DNA of 64,000 nt, taken from NCBI RefSeq assembly GCF_029914245.1, contig NZ_JARYZI010000005.1:62001-126000 (forward strand), given 5' to 3'. Source of the DNA: Fusibacter bizertensis (lineage in GTDB: Bacteria; Bacillota; Clostridia; Peptostreptococcales; Acidaminobacteraceae). Below the pieces are notes generated by a model. The model was not told the DNA's origin. It saw only the letters and a list, made by a program, of their open reading frames with translations, and made no database searches. Below, piece after piece: positions 1 through 8,824 of this stretch. Made by a program: the position numbers and the translations under genes. How positions within the stretch are numbered: the first letter of the stretch is position 1; the number at the start of each line of letters is the position of its first letter.

Positions 1-1
1 A

Positions 2-196
2 ATTAAATTAAAAAAAGAGCTTGGATTGACATATTTATTTATCACACATGATTTGAAAATCGCACGACATTTATCAGACCGCCTTGCTGTGATGCATCAG
101 GGTGTGTTAATTGAAGTAGGGACAACGAGTGAAATACTAACTAATCCACAGATGAGTTATACAAAAAAACTATTAGGAAACCTTTACAATGAGTAA
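2..196 (+). CDS. ABC transporter ATP-binding protein, C-terminal fragment (oligopeptide/nickel type)
   Basis: Only the last 64 codons are present; the gene begins upstream of the window. The fragment carries the H-loop (FITHDL) followed by a segment ending SDRLAVMHQG and a tail of the form EVGTTSEILTNPQMSYTKKLL. This is the usual end of DppF/OppF-type ATPases, where the 'NP...Y(T)' stretch is typical. The Walker A, signature and Walker B motifs lie outside the window, so substrate cannot be judged. It is separated by about 90 bp from citG, which has its own promoter, so the two are probably not one operon. Confidence 0.8.
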   Translation: MKLKKELGLTYLFITHDLKIARHLSDRLAVMHQGVLIEVGTTSEILTNPQMSYTKKLLGNLYNE

Positions 197-221
197 GATA
201 ATGTTAGTTGAAAAAATGTCT

Positions 222-249
222 TTGACAATTTATGAGAGGTTGTTATAAT
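222..249 (+). promoter_or_regulatory. Sigma-70/SigA-type promoter for citG
   Basis: TTGACA at 222-227 and TATAAT at 244-249 with a 16-bp spacer. Both hexamers are consensus. The predicted start lies about 30 bp before the citG ribosome binding site (AGGAG), so citG is probably transcribed independently of the upstream ABC gene. Confidence 0.75.
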
Positions 250-286
250 TATGAGCGCAAGATAATATTCATAATTAGGAGTAATC

Positions 287-1171
287 ATGATTGATAAAAT
301 TACCGAAATTGCTTTGAAATCACTACTTTATGAGGTTGCAGCTACACCTAAACCAGGTCTAGTTGATCGTCATAGCAATGGTGCGCATACAGATATGGAT
401 TTTTTTACTTTTATGGATAGTTCTGTTTCACTTCGAACCTACTTTGAAGAAATCAAGCATGCAATTATAAATATATATGGATCTACTAGTGAAACACGTT
501 GTGATGCTGAAGTTGTTTTTAAGACGATAAAACCATTGGGGATAGATGCTGAAAAGAAAATGCTTAGTTGTACTAAAGGTGTAAATACGCATAAAGGCGC
601 AATTTATGCGCTAGGGTTATTGGTTGCATCTGCTACTGAGTTAGAATTGTCACATGGTATTCAAAATGTATGTGGAAACGAGCGTATCTCTTATATAACT
701 GAGCGTGCAAGTCAATATGTTTTGCCCCATATGGATATCGAATTTTCAAGTGGAGAAAATTATAGGAATTATGGTGTAGATCAATTTAAAAAATATGGAT
801 TACTAGGCGCACGTGGCGAAGCTGCAAGTGGTTTTTTTCATGCAAGAGTTGTTGGATTAAAGGCTTTGGAAAATGCTATATCTTCTGGTTTGTCACAAAA
901 TGATGCGATGGTACAGTCACTTTTAAGTATCATTTCATCTCTTGAAGACTCAAATGTAATTGGAAGGAGAGATCGAACTATACTCGCGATTAGTCAAGTC
1001 AAAGCTGCTTATATCCTTGAACTTGGAGGTATGCATACGAAAGCTGGTGTAGATGAACTTAATACTTACTGTCAGTGGTGTATAGCAGAAAATATTAGCC
1101 ATGGGGGAAGTGCGGATTTACTTGTTGTAACGCTTTTTTTATATTTTATAAAGCAAGAAGGTAAGGATTAA
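287..1171 (+). CDS. citG: Triphosphoribosyl-dephospho-CoA synthase
   Basis: CitG makes 2'-(5''-triphosphoribosyl)-3'-dephospho-CoA from ATP and dephospho-CoA, the precursor of the citrate lyase prosthetic group. The 294-residue length is normal for the stand-alone enzyme. Family motifs are visible: TPKPGLVDRHSNGAH at residues 20-34, a GVNTHKGAIYALG segment near residues 99-111, ARGEAASGF near 176-184 and a C-terminal GGSADLL motif near 273. It has its own consensus promoter and an AGGAG site before ATG 287. It sits just ahead of citCDEFX, where its product is needed for maturation of CitD by CitX. In some bacteria citG is fused to citX; here the two are separate genes. Confidence 0.93.
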   Translation: MIDKITEIALKSLLYEVAATPKPGLVDRHSNGAHTDMDFFTFMDSSVSLRTYFEEIKHAIINIYGSTSETRCDAEVVFKTIKPLGIDAEKKMLSCTKGVNTHKGAIYALGLLVASATELELSHGIQNVCGNERISYITERASQYVLPHMDIEFSSGENYRNYGVDQFKKYGLLGARGEAASGFFHARVVGLKALENAISSGLSQNDAMVQSLLSIISSLEDSNVIGRRDRTILAISQVKAAYILELGGMHTKAGVDELNTYCQWCIAENISHGGSADLLVVTLFLYFIKQEGKD

Positions 1172-1193
1172 ATTTAAATTGTTCAAAAAAAAG

Positions 1194-1222
1194 TTGCATT
1201 TTGTTCAAATATCTATTAAAAT
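1194..1222 (+). promoter_or_regulatory. Promoter of the citC operon
   Basis: TTGCAT at 1194-1199 and TAAAAT at 1217-1222, spacer 17 bp. A short direct repeat (TTGTTCAAA-like at about 1179 and 1201) brackets the -35 box and could be an operator half-site pair. Transcription would start near 1229, leaving a leader of about 155 nt before citC. Confidence 0.5.
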
Positions 1223-1228
1223 GTGCTT

Positions 1229-1364
1229 ATACTCAAGCGAGCGTTGTGATGAGCAATATTTGCGGGGTGATAAAACTTACAAGTGAATCATATTGATAAT
1301 GAAAGGCGCAAAGCCTCTAAGGTCAGTATACGAAATCTTTGATTTTGTATACTGATTTTTTTTT
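1229..1364 (+). ncRNA. Structured attenuator leader of the citC operon (possible riboswitch, class unassigned)
   Basis: Between the citC promoter and citC lies a leader ending in a strong intrinsic terminator: arms at 1324-1337 and 1341-1354 (14 bp with one G-U) with a T-tract at 1356-1364. Just before it is a small hairpin (AGGCGCAAAGCCT, 1304-1316) followed by CTAAGGTC. The GCGCAAAGCC segment resembles the 3' half of the GEMM-I cyclic di-GMP aptamer, but I cannot find the matching 5' GGCAAAC segment or the P2 stem. The class therefore stays open. The arrangement itself, with a terminator 25 nt before the SD of the first operon gene, is typical of transcription attenuation. Confidence 0.45.
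1323..1364 (+). terminator. Intrinsic terminator in the citC leader
   Basis: The 14-bp stem (1324-1337 with 1341-1354) has a very short loop and is followed by nine T residues. It lies upstream of citC and downstream of its promoter, so it must be read through for citrate lyase expression; it is not the end of citG alone. Confidence 0.8.
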
Positions 1365-1386
1365 GTCTCAAGTTAAGGAGTAATAG

Positions 1387-2448
1387 ATGTGTATTCAAAG
1401 TGAACTTAAGATTTTAAGCCCGGATTCGAAAGAATGGGAAGATATCTTAGACCTTCTAGAAAAGTCAAACATCAGACTAGACGATGCAATAGATTGTACA
1501 TTTGGTTATTTTGAAGATGATAAGTTAATTGGAACAGCATCAGTTCAAGAAAATGTAATTAAAAGCATCGCACTTGATAGTAATGTACGTGGAACCAATG
1601 CACTTGGCAGAATGTTAAGCGATATCATGTACGATGTGTATGAAAGAGGCTTCAAAAATATATTTCTATTTACCAAACCAGATGCAGTTAATTCATTTTC
1701 AAATTTAGGGTTTTATGAGGTTGACCGTATAGAAATTAAATCAGATACAACATCTGAAGCAGTTGTGCTTATGGAAAAAAATCCCGAAGGTTTAAAATCA
1801 TACTTAAAACTATTGAAAAACTTCAAAGTTACAACAGAAAATAATGGTGCGATCATTATGAATGCGAATCCATTTACACTAGGGCATCAGTTCTTAATAG
1901 AAACTGCAGCAAACGCATGTGATTTTTTATATATATTTGTGGTTAGAGCCGAACATTCAACGTTTCCTTATGATGTAAGATATGATCTTATCGCTCAAGG
2001 AACAGCGCACCTTAATAATGTCTATGTGATTTCTGGTGGAGATTATATCATTTCAAATGCCACTTTCCCAAATTACTTCTTGAAATCAAAATCATCAGCA
2101 ACTGAGTTTCAGGCAGCATTGGATGTGAAGATTTTTGCAGATTATATAGTAGATACACTAGGTATCAAAAGAAGATTTGTAGGCACCGAACCATATTGTG
2201 AAACTACGAATAGTTATAACGACAAATTAAAAGAATTATTGCCACAATATGGCATAGAACTCATAGAAATACAGAGAATAGAAACGTTACAAGGTGCAAT
2301 TAGTGCATCACTTGTTAGAGCATTAATACTAGATCAAAACTATGAGTTGTTAGAAAAACTCGTGCCAAAATCGACACTCGATTTTATAAAATCGCCCAAA
2401 ATAAAAGCAATAAGAGAAAAACTTATAGATTCTGACTCAAGGCACTAA
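1387..2448 (+). CDS. citC: [Citrate (pro-3S)-lyase] ligase
   Basis: CitC acetylates the thiol of the citrate lyase acyl carrier protein using acetate and ATP, switching the lyase on. The 353-residue protein has an N-terminal GNAT-like region (about 1-130) and a C-terminal nucleotidylyltransferase fold, marked by NANPFTLGH at about 159-167, the family version of the HxGH motif. This two-part layout and length match known CitC proteins. The start is ATG 1387 behind AAGGAG. It is the first gene of the citCDEFX-tctCBA run and follows the attenuator leader, so acetylation of the lyase and its synthesis would be controlled together. Confidence 0.93.
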   Translation: MCIQSELKILSPDSKEWEDILDLLEKSNIRLDDAIDCTFGYFEDDKLIGTASVQENVIKSIALDSNVRGTNALGRMLSDIMYDVYERGFKNIFLFTKPDAVNSFSNLGFYEVDRIEIKSDTTSEAVVLMEKNPEGLKSYLKLLKNFKVTTENNGAIIMNANPFTLGHQFLIETAANACDFLYIFVVRAEHSTFPYDVRYDLIAQGTAHLNNVYVISGGDYIISNATFPNYFLKSKSSATEFQAALDVKIFADYIVDTLGIKRRFVGTEPYCETTNSYNDKLKELLPQYGIELIEIQRIETLQGAISASLVRALILDQNYELLEKLVPKSTLDFIKSPKIKAIREKLIDSDSRH

Positions 2449-2485
2449 TTTAAAACATATAAATATGAACGCTCAAGGAGGCAAT

Positions 2486-2791
2486 ATGAAAATTATCAAA
2501 CCTTCCATTGCAGGAACTTTGGATTCTTGTGATATACAGATTCGAATTGAAGAAAGCGTTGATCAAACGAACACAATTTATCTTAAAAGCCCAGTTGAAA
2601 AGCAGTTTGGTGAACATATCCGTAGTTTGATACAAAATATGTTAGACAAATATGCATTAGAAGGTGTGCTTGTTCATGCAGTTGATAAAGGCGCTTTGGA
2701 TTGTACTATTAAAGCTAGAACCGAGAGTGCAATTATGAGAGCTATGGCAAATGAAAATAGTGTGGATTGGAGTGTGATCGCACATGGGTAG
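2486..2791 (+). CDS. citD: Citrate lyase acyl carrier protein (gamma subunit)
   Basis: CitD carries the phosphoribosyl-dephospho-CoA prosthetic group, to which acetyl and citryl groups are bound during catalysis. I chose ATG 2486, which follows AAGGAGG by a proper spacing; an in-frame ATG at 2465 has no ribosome binding site and would give an unusually long N-terminus. The resulting 101 residues are the usual CitD size, and the modified serine is S14 in AGTLDSCD. The gene overlaps citE by 8 bp, which suggests translational coupling of the gamma and beta subunits. Confidence 0.93.
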   Translation: MKIIKPSIAGTLDSCDIQIRIEESVDQTNTIYLKSPVEKQFGEHIRSLIQNMLDKYALEGVLVHAVDKGALDCTIKARTESAIMRAMANENSVDWSVIAHG

Positions 2792-3653
2792 ACTGAGAAG
2801 AACGATGTTATATGTTCCTGGGAATAATGCTGGAATGATGGCCGATGCTATGATTTACGGTGCGGATTCAATTATGTTTGACTTAGAAGATTCAATTTCT
2901 TTAAAAGAAAAGGATGCAGCTAGACATCTTGTTTATCAAGCTGTAAAAAATCTCGATTTTGGTGGTGTAGAACTCGTTTGTCGAGTAAATGGTCTTGATT
3001 CACCTTATGGTGAAAATGATATAGAAGCAATGGTTGCAGCAGGTATACATGTTATTAGATTACCCAAAACAGAAACAGTAGAAGATATAAGAGCTGTTGA
3101 GCAATTAATTGCAAAATATGAAGTGAAACACAACATTGAAGTAGGTACCGTTAAAATGATGGCTGCAATTGAAAGTGCACTAGGTATTATCAATGCTTAC
3201 AGTATCGCAACAGCATCAAATCGCCTAATTGGCATAGCTATTGGCGCAGAAGATTATGTCACCAATCTTAAAACGACTCGCTCAGCCTCAGGTGTTGAAT
3301 TACTTTATGCAAGATCACAATTGCTAAACGCTGCAAGAGCTGCCGGAATCGCAGCACTTGATACAGTGTTTTCAGATGTTGATGATTCAGAAGGTTTTAC
3401 TAAAGAAGTCAAGTTAATCAAGCAACTGGGGTTTGACGGAAAATCCGTAATCAACCCAAGACAAATACCAATCGTTCATCAAGTCTTTAAACCAACGGAT
3501 TCTGAAATTAGTCATGCACAAGCAGTAATTAAAGCAAGTGATGAAGCTGAAATAAAAGGACTCGGTGTTGTATCATTAAACGGAAAAATGATTGACAAGC
3601 CAATCGTCGAAAGAGCTCAGAGAATTATAGAATTAGCAAAGGCAAGTAGGTGA
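2784..3653 (+). CDS. citE: Citrate lyase beta subunit (citryl-ACP lyase)
   Basis: CitE cleaves citryl-ACP to oxaloacetate and acetyl-ACP. The 289-residue protein shows the HpcH/HpaI TIM-barrel features of the family: RTMLYVPGNN at the N-terminus, the metal-ligand region FDLEDSIS, a CRVNG strand, MAAIESALG with the second acidic ligand, and the FDGKSVINPRQ motif near the C-terminus. It overlaps citD by 8 bp and is followed almost directly by citF, the classical subunit order. Confidence 0.94.
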   Translation: MGRLRRTMLYVPGNNAGMMADAMIYGADSIMFDLEDSISLKEKDAARHLVYQAVKNLDFGGVELVCRVNGLDSPYGENDIEAMVAAGIHVIRLPKTETVEDIRAVEQLIAKYEVKHNIEVGTVKMMAAIESALGIINAYSIATASNRLIGIAIGAEDYVTNLKTTRSASGVELLYARSQLLNAARAAGIAALDTVFSDVDDSEGFTKEVKLIKQLGFDGKSVINPRQIPIVHQVFKPTDSEISHAQAVIKASDEAEIKGLGVVSLNGKMIDKPIVERAQRIIELAKASR

Positions 3654-3657
3654 TGTG

Positions 3658-5121
3658 ATGATAGAAAAAAGAGTGCATGGTAAGTTAATAAAACCTTATG
3701 AAGTTAATGCTGATGCTTCGGGAAAAGTCCTTGAAAACATAAAAGCTGCCCTTAAAAAAGCTAATCTTAAAGATGGCATGACAATATCATTTCACCATCA
3801 TTTTAGAGAGGGTGATTATGTGATAAACCTTGTGATGGACGAAATTGCTAAAATGGGAATAAAAAATCTAGTATTGTTTCCAAGTTCATTAGGCAAGGTA
3901 CATGAAACTTTAATAGAACATATAAAATCAGGTGTAATCAGTGAGATTCATACAAGTGGATTGAGAGGTCCACTCGCTGAGTTTATATCTGATGGCAATA
4001 TGAGTAAACCAATAACGATTAGAAGTCACGGTGGCCGTGCAAGAGCTATTGAAGCCGGTGAGATTAAAATTGACATTGCTTTTTTAGCGGTTCCAAGAAC
4101 TGATTGTATGGGAAATGCAAGCGGAAACGGCAGTAAAACACAATGTGGTTCACTTGGCTATGCAATCGTTGATTCAAAACACGCTGATCAAGTGGTGCTC
4201 ATAACTGATGATTTATGTGATTATCCCAATATGCCAAGAAGCATAGTTCAAGATAATGTCGATATGGTAGTTGTTTTAGATGCTATTGGTGATCCAGAGG
4301 GAATCGCATCTGGGGCTACAAGATATACTAAGAACCCAAAAGAACTTAAAATTGCAGAGTTAGCATCTAAAGTGATAACCTCACTTGAATATTATAAAGA
4401 TGGTTTTTCATTCCAAACGGGTTCTGGAGGTGCTTCTTTAGCCGTCACGAGATTCTTAAAAGATCAAATGATTAAAGATGGAATCAAAGCATCATTTGCA
4501 CTTGGTGGTATAACGAAGCCGATGGTTGATTTACTAGAAGAAGGTTATGTTGATTGTTTATTTGATGTACAAAGTTTTGACTTAACATCAACAGCCTCAA
4601 TGTATAGAAACGAAAGACATTATGAAATAAGTGCTTCTGAATATGCAAATCCTTCTAACAAAGGTTGCATGGCATCTATGCTTGATTATGTAATTCTAAG
4701 TGCGCTTGAAATTGATAAAGATTTTAACGTTAATGTCATGACCGGATCAGATGGTGTCATTATGGGCGCATCAGGAGGTCACTGTGATACTGCAGCATCT
4801 GCAAAAGTTACGATTATTGTTGCACCTTTATATAGAGGCAGATTAGCTACAGTTGTAGATCGCGTAACAACGATTATCACACCAGGAGACAGCATTGACG
4901 TTTTAGTAACAGAACGTGGAATAGCGATAAATCCTTTAAGAACCGATTTAGTGGAGAAATTAAAAAAAGCAAATCTTCCAGTCGTTGAAATGCATGAACT
5001 TGTTGCTCTTGCTAAGAGCATAATCGGCGAACCACAACCAATTGAATTTGACGACATGATAGTCGCTAATGTTGAGTATAGAGATGGAAGTATAATTGAT
5101 TCCATTAGGAAAAGAAAGTAA
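3658..5121 (+). CDS. citF: Citrate lyase alpha subunit (citrate:acetyl-ACP transferase)
   Basis: CitF swaps the acetyl group on CitD for citrate, forming citryl-ACP. The protein is about 487 residues, in the usual range, with typical features including FHHHFREGDYV near residue 47, RSHGGRARAIEAGE near 122 and GGHCDTAASA near 375. ATG 3658 has AGGTGA five bases upstream; GTG 3655 is also possible but sits too close to that site. The stop overlaps the citX start (TAATG), so the two are translationally coupled. Confidence 0.94.
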   Translation: MIEKRVHGKLIKPYEVNADASGKVLENIKAALKKANLKDGMTISFHHHFREGDYVINLVMDEIAKMGIKNLVLFPSSLGKVHETLIEHIKSGVISEIHTSGLRGPLAEFISDGNMSKPITIRSHGGRARAIEAGEIKIDIAFLAVPRTDCMGNASGNGSKTQCGSLGYAIVDSKHADQVVLITDDLCDYPNMPRSIVQDNVDMVVVLDAIGDPEGIASGATRYTKNPKELKIAELASKVITSLEYYKDGFSFQTGSGGASLAVTRFLKDQMIKDGIKASFALGGITKPMVDLLEEGYVDCLFDVQSFDLTSTASMYRNERHYEISASEYANPSNKGCMASMLDYVILSALEIDKDFNVNVMTGSDGVIMGASGGHCDTAASAKVTIIVAPLYRGRLATVVDRVTTIITPGDSIDVLVTERGIAINPLRTDLVEKLKKANLPVVEMHELVALAKSIIGEPQPIEFDDMIVANVEYRDGSIIDSIRKRK

Positions 5122-5624
5122 TGATGAATTACCTTGAACTTAAGGAACAAAAACAGCAATTGATTGAGGGAAAAAGTCAATATGGTGCAGCAATTGTATG
5201 CATCAGAGTAAACGTTCCTGGAGAACAAAAGAAATTTGCGTGGAGTGAAAAAATTCATCGACATGCAAGTTTGAAATTTGAAGAATTGTTTTTAAATCAA
5301 GCCATTAAATTTCAAAGAATTGAAGAAGAATTTTGTAATTTGTTTTATGAGTATATTTCTTTTTATAGAGTGAAAAGTGAGCCAATATCTGTAAAAAGAC
5401 TAACAATTCAACTTGAAAGTGATGAAGAAATCGGTAGGTTACTAGATATTGATGTCTATGATTTCAAGGGCAATAGTATTTCGAGGGATGAATTTGATAT
5501 ACCAGATAGACAATGTTATTTATGTAGTGAACCCGCTTTTATATGTGGTAGAACACGCAAACACTCAATTCAAGAGTTGCATCAATTTATGATCTTAAAA
5601 GCAGAAATGCTTGAAGATAAATAA
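5121..5624 (+). CDS. citX: Apo-citrate lyase phosphoribosyl-dephospho-CoA transferase
   Basis: CitX transfers the CitG product onto Ser14 of CitD. The 167-residue sequence carries the family's C-terminal block CYLCSEPAFICGRTRKHS (residues about 133-150), with the conserved Cys and Arg residues. It starts inside the citF stop codon and ends 20 bp before tctC. With citG at 287 this completes the maturation pathway, so the locus encodes every dedicated component of active citrate lyase. No oxaloacetate decarboxylase gene is present in the window. Confidence 0.9.
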   Translation: MMNYLELKEQKQQLIEGKSQYGAAIVCIRVNVPGEQKKFAWSEKIHRHASLKFEELFLNQAIKFQRIEEEFCNLFYEYISFYRVKSEPISVKRLTIQLESDEEIGRLLDIDVYDFKGNSISRDEFDIPDRQCYLCSEPAFICGRTRKHSIQELHQFMILKAEMLEDK

Positions 5625-5644
5625 GAAGGTATGGAGGGAATTAT

Positions 5645-6652
5645 ATGAAATTCAGAAAAGCTATAACAAGCTTGTTAGCACTTTCATTGGTAGGCGCTAT
5701 GGCACTTACAGGTTGTGCTTCAAAATCAGAAACGGGAACTGATTATCCTAAAGGCTCATTAGAGTTTATTGCACCATCTGGGGCTGGTGGCGGTTGGGAT
5801 TTAACAATCAGAACTGTTGCAAAAGTTTTACAAGATACTAAATTAGTAGAAGCAAATATGCCAGTAACAAACAAAGCTGGTAGCGGCGGAGGCGTAAACT
5901 TAGCCTACATGCAAACTCAAAAAGGATCAGAAAAATTAATTTCAGTTTATTCACCACCAATTTTGTTAATTGAGTTAAATGGTTCAAGCGAATTTGGTTA
6001 TAAAGATACAACACCACTTGCAAGACTTATAACTGATTACGGAGCATTTGTAGTGCCTAAGGATTCAAAATACCAAACAATCACTGAAGTTATGGATGCA
6101 TTAAAAGCTGATCCTAAAAGTGTAAAAATCGGTGGTAACTCAGCTGCTGGTTCTATGGATCATATTCAATTCTTAATTATGGCAAAAGCTGCTGGCGTAC
6201 AAAATCTTAAAGAAATTGATTATATCAGCTTCCAAGATGGAACGGCAACTGCTCAAATCTTAGGTGGTCATGTTGACTTGTTAACAACAGGTTTAGGAGA
6301 TGTTCAATCTTTAGTTGAAAGTGGAGATTTAAGAGCTCTTGCACATACTGGCGCTGAAAGAGTTGGAGAAGGCGTATTAGCTGAGATTCCTACTTGTAAA
6401 GAGCAAGGTATTGATGGTGTATTCGAGAACTGGAGAGGTTTATTTGGGGCACCAGATATGCCAGATTATGCAGTTAAGTTCTGGGAAGAAACATTAGCAA
6501 AAATGGTAGAAACAGATGAATGGAAAACTGAAGCTGCTAAACACGGTTGGGCACCAGCTTATTTAAATCAAGCAGATTTCAATACATTCTTAGAAGAAAC
6601 AAATGAATCTTACAAGTTAATCTTAGATGAAATAGGTCTTTCATCAAATTAA
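5645..6652 (+). CDS. tctC: Tripartite tricarboxylate transporter substrate-binding lipoprotein
   Basis: This is the extracytoplasmic solute receptor of a TctABC system. It has a lipoprotein signal with lipobox LTGC (Cys24) and the family's early motif FIAPSGAGGGWD (residues 43-54). The length of 335 residues is standard. Its position directly behind citX suggests that citrate or another tricarboxylate is the ligand, but this is inferred from context. A GAGAGCC hairpin follows the gene, as is common behind highly expressed binding-protein genes. The ribosome binding site is GGAGG just before ATG 5645. Confidence 0.92.
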   Translation: MKFRKAITSLLALSLVGAMALTGCASKSETGTDYPKGSLEFIAPSGAGGGWDLTIRTVAKVLQDTKLVEANMPVTNKAGSGGGVNLAYMQTQKGSEKLISVYSPPILLIELNGSSEFGYKDTTPLARLITDYGAFVVPKDSKYQTITEVMDALKADPKSVKIGGNSAAGSMDHIQFLIMAKAAGVQNLKEIDYISFQDGTATAQILGGHVDLLTTGLGDVQSLVESGDLRALAHTGAERVGEGVLAEIPTCKEQGIDGVFENWRGLFGAPDMPDYAVKFWEETLAKMVETDEWKTEAAKHGWAPAYLNQADFNTFLEETNESYKLILDEIGLSSN

Positions 6653-6662
6653 TAAATAAATA

Positions 6663-6682
6663 GAGAGCCCAGTGTGGCTCTC
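6663..6682 (+). promoter_or_regulatory. Intercistronic hairpin between tctC and tctB
   Basis: A 7-bp perfect stem (GAGAGCC at 6663-6669 with GGCTCTC at 6676-6682) without a T-tract. It probably stabilises the tctC message or weakens read-through so that the binding protein exceeds the permease, as in other binding-protein operons. Confidence 0.55.
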
Positions 6683-6705
6683 ATCCCCCTAAATTTGGAG
6701 GTATT

Positions 6706-7200
6706 ATGGAGAAGCAGAAAAAAGGAAATTTTGACTTTTTAACAGGAGCAATTTCCGTTATATTCGGTATTATTTATGGCATAATGGCATTTGGATTAAA
6801 AAGAAGTCCTATGGGAGATCCTATGGCTCCTTCGATTTTTCCACTGATTGTTTCAGGTGGATTGGTAATATTTGGTGTTGTCTTGCTGTTGAAAAGCAAT
6901 TTAGAAGCGACAAAAATTGCTTTTAGAAAAATCAAAGAGAACACTACGGCAAACGATATTTTAAGTAGAAAAATGATTATCATGACAGTTGTAGCTGCAA
7001 TCGTCTATGCTTTGATATTTCATATATTGGGATATGTAATTTCTACATTCTTATTCGTAGGATTTATCATGTCAGTTTTAGAACCGAAGAGAATCGTTAA
7101 GAACTTAATTACATCAGCAATTTTTAGCATTATCGTTTATTATGTATTTTTCTATCTTTTAGGCATTTCATTACCTATGACGCCTATTCTTAATATATAG
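6706..7200 (+). CDS. tctB: Tripartite tricarboxylate transporter small permease subunit
   Basis: The 164-residue protein is hydrophobic with about four membrane segments (around residues 10-30, 42-62, 88-120 and 137-158), the pattern of TctB. After the first segment it has the conserved GDPMAPSIFPLIVSGG stretch seen in this family. It lies between tctC and tctA, the standard gene order, and ends 9 bp before tctA. Confidence 0.88.
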   Translation: MEKQKKGNFDFLTGAISVIFGIIYGIMAFGLKRSPMGDPMAPSIFPLIVSGGLVIFGVVLLLKSNLEATKIAFRKIKENTTANDILSRKMIIMTVVAAIVYALIFHILGYVISTFLFVGFIMSVLEPKRIVKNLITSAIFSIIVYYVFFYLLGISLPMTPILNI

Positions 7201-7209
7201 GAGGCTGTT

Positions 7210-8706
7210 ATGGATATTTTACAACATTTAATGGATGGTCTTTTAATTGCCATGCAACCTTATCATCTTGTTCTGATCACTTTCGGGGGGATCTTGGGTA
7301 CTATCGTTGGTATGCTACCTGGACTTGGACCAGCTACAGGCGTTGCTGTTTTATTACCACTGACTTTTTCTATGAGTCCAACAGCGGCACTTATTACAAT
7401 GGCTGGTGTATATTATGGGGCGATGTTTGGTGGTTCAAGAAGTTCAATCTTAATCAATACACCTGGTGATGGTGCTGCACTTGCTGCAACATTTGATGGT
7501 TATCCAATGGCTATGAATGGTAAAGCGGAATCTGCACTTGCGATTAGTGCGATTGCGTCGTTCATTGGTGGTCTTATATCAGTTGTATTCTTAATTGCTT
7601 TAGCAACTCCTGTTGCAAAATTTGCATTAAAATTTGGTCCAGCTGAATACTTCTTATTGATGGTAGCTGCACTTGCGATGACTTCGTCAATGGCAAAGGG
7701 CAATATGATCAAAGGTTTTATTTCAACTTTATTTGGTCTTGCTGTTGCAACTGTAGGAATTGATGCACAGTCTGGAATTTCAAGATTCACATTCAATATC
7801 TTAGAACTTCAAACGGGTATTGATTTTCTAGTAGTTATTATTGGTCTTTATGCTATTGGTGAAGTTTTTAAAGCATTTTCAGATATCAACAGTGGTAAAA
7901 AAATACCGCAGAGAAAATTCGGGAAAATATGGATCACTAAAGAAGAATGGAAAAAGTCATGGCCAGCAATTCTTAGAAGTACACCTCTTGGTTTTATAGT
8001 AGGTGCACTTCCAGGGGCAGGCGGTACAATGGCATCTCTTATGGCATACAATAACGAAAAACAACTATCAAAAAATCCTGATGATTTTGGTAAAGGTGAA
8101 ATTGTTGGACTTGCCGCTCCTGAAGCTGCTAATAATGCTGCATCAGTAGGCGCATTTATCCCAATGTTAACACTTGGAATACCTGGTTCTGGAACAACAG
8201 CGATTATGATGGGTGCACTCTTAATGCTTGGTATACAACCGGGACCACTTTTATTTACGCAACATCCTGATGTTGCATGGGGTCTTATTGCGAGTATGAT
8301 TATTGGTAACTTTGTATTAGCAATTGTTAACATTCCAATGGCTGGACTTTTAGTTCGTGTTTTATCTATACCATCAAAAGTACTTTATCCAATGGTACTT
8401 GGACTCGCTTTTGTAGGTACGTATGCTATTTCAAACTCAGTGATAGATTTCTATATCATGGTTATGTTTGGAATCATCGGTTTCTTTATGGAAAAAGCTA
8501 AAATTCCATCAGCGCCAATGATTCTTGCAGTAATAGTTGGCGGTACTATGGAACAATCATTTAGACAAGCTACAAGAATTTCAGATGGTGCTTTAAGTGT
8601 TTTCTGGGGCTCACCACTTGCGATTGCTTTAATAGCAATTACGGTTATATTTGTAGGCTTCCCTGGAATTAAAAAAGGCTTTGCACTATTAAAAAGTAAT
8701 AAATAA
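7210..8706 (+). CDS. tctA: Tripartite tricarboxylate transporter large permease subunit
   Basis: TctA forms the transport channel. The protein is 498 residues with about twelve hydrophobic segments. It shows the signature GMLPGLGPATGVAVLLPLTF near residues 36-55 and a second, inverted-repeat-like copy, GALPGAGGTMASLMAY, near 261-276. This internal repeat is typical of the family. The gene closes the citC-tctA run and is followed by a hairpin at 8723-8760. Confidence 0.93.
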   Translation: MDILQHLMDGLLIAMQPYHLVLITFGGILGTIVGMLPGLGPATGVAVLLPLTFSMSPTAALITMAGVYYGAMFGGSRSSILINTPGDGAALAATFDGYPMAMNGKAESALAISAIASFIGGLISVVFLIALATPVAKFALKFGPAEYFLLMVAALAMTSSMAKGNMIKGFISTLFGLAVATVGIDAQSGISRFTFNILELQTGIDFLVVIIGLYAIGEVFKAFSDINSGKKIPQRKFGKIWITKEEWKKSWPAILRSTPLGFIVGALPGAGGTMASLMAYNNEKQLSKNPDDFGKGEIVGLAAPEAANNAASVGAFIPMLTLGIPGSGTTAIMMGALLMLGIQPGPLLFTQHPDVAWGLIASMIIGNFVLAIVNIPMAGLLVRVLSIPSKVLYPMVLGLAFVGTYAISNSVIDFYIMVMFGIIGFFMEKAKIPSAPMILAVIVGGTMEQSFRQATRISDGALSVFWGSPLAIALIAITVIFVGFPGIKKGFALLKSNK

Positions 8707-8722
8707 GTATAGTTTAATATAA

Positions 8723-8760
8723 ATTAAAGCCAGCTTCAGTTATCTGAAGGTGGCTTTAAT
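8723..8760 (+). terminator. Terminator-like hairpin after tctA
   Basis: A 17-bp stem (ATTAAAGCC... paired with ...GGCTTTAAT) with a four-base loop. The T-run is weak because the U-rich 3' side is part of the stem; it probably ends the cit-tct operon. Confidence 0.65.
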
Positions 8761-8824
8761 CAGTATATTGTGTTATAGTGTGGAGGCTCATATAATGGAT
8801 GTAAACTGATGAAATGAGTGGTAT

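Noticed and set aside
1229-1364. Firm call of a cyclic di-GMP-I riboswitch
   Set aside because: Only one half of the aptamer signature is present; the GGCAAAC segment and the P2 stem are not found. It is listed only as an unassigned attenuator leader.
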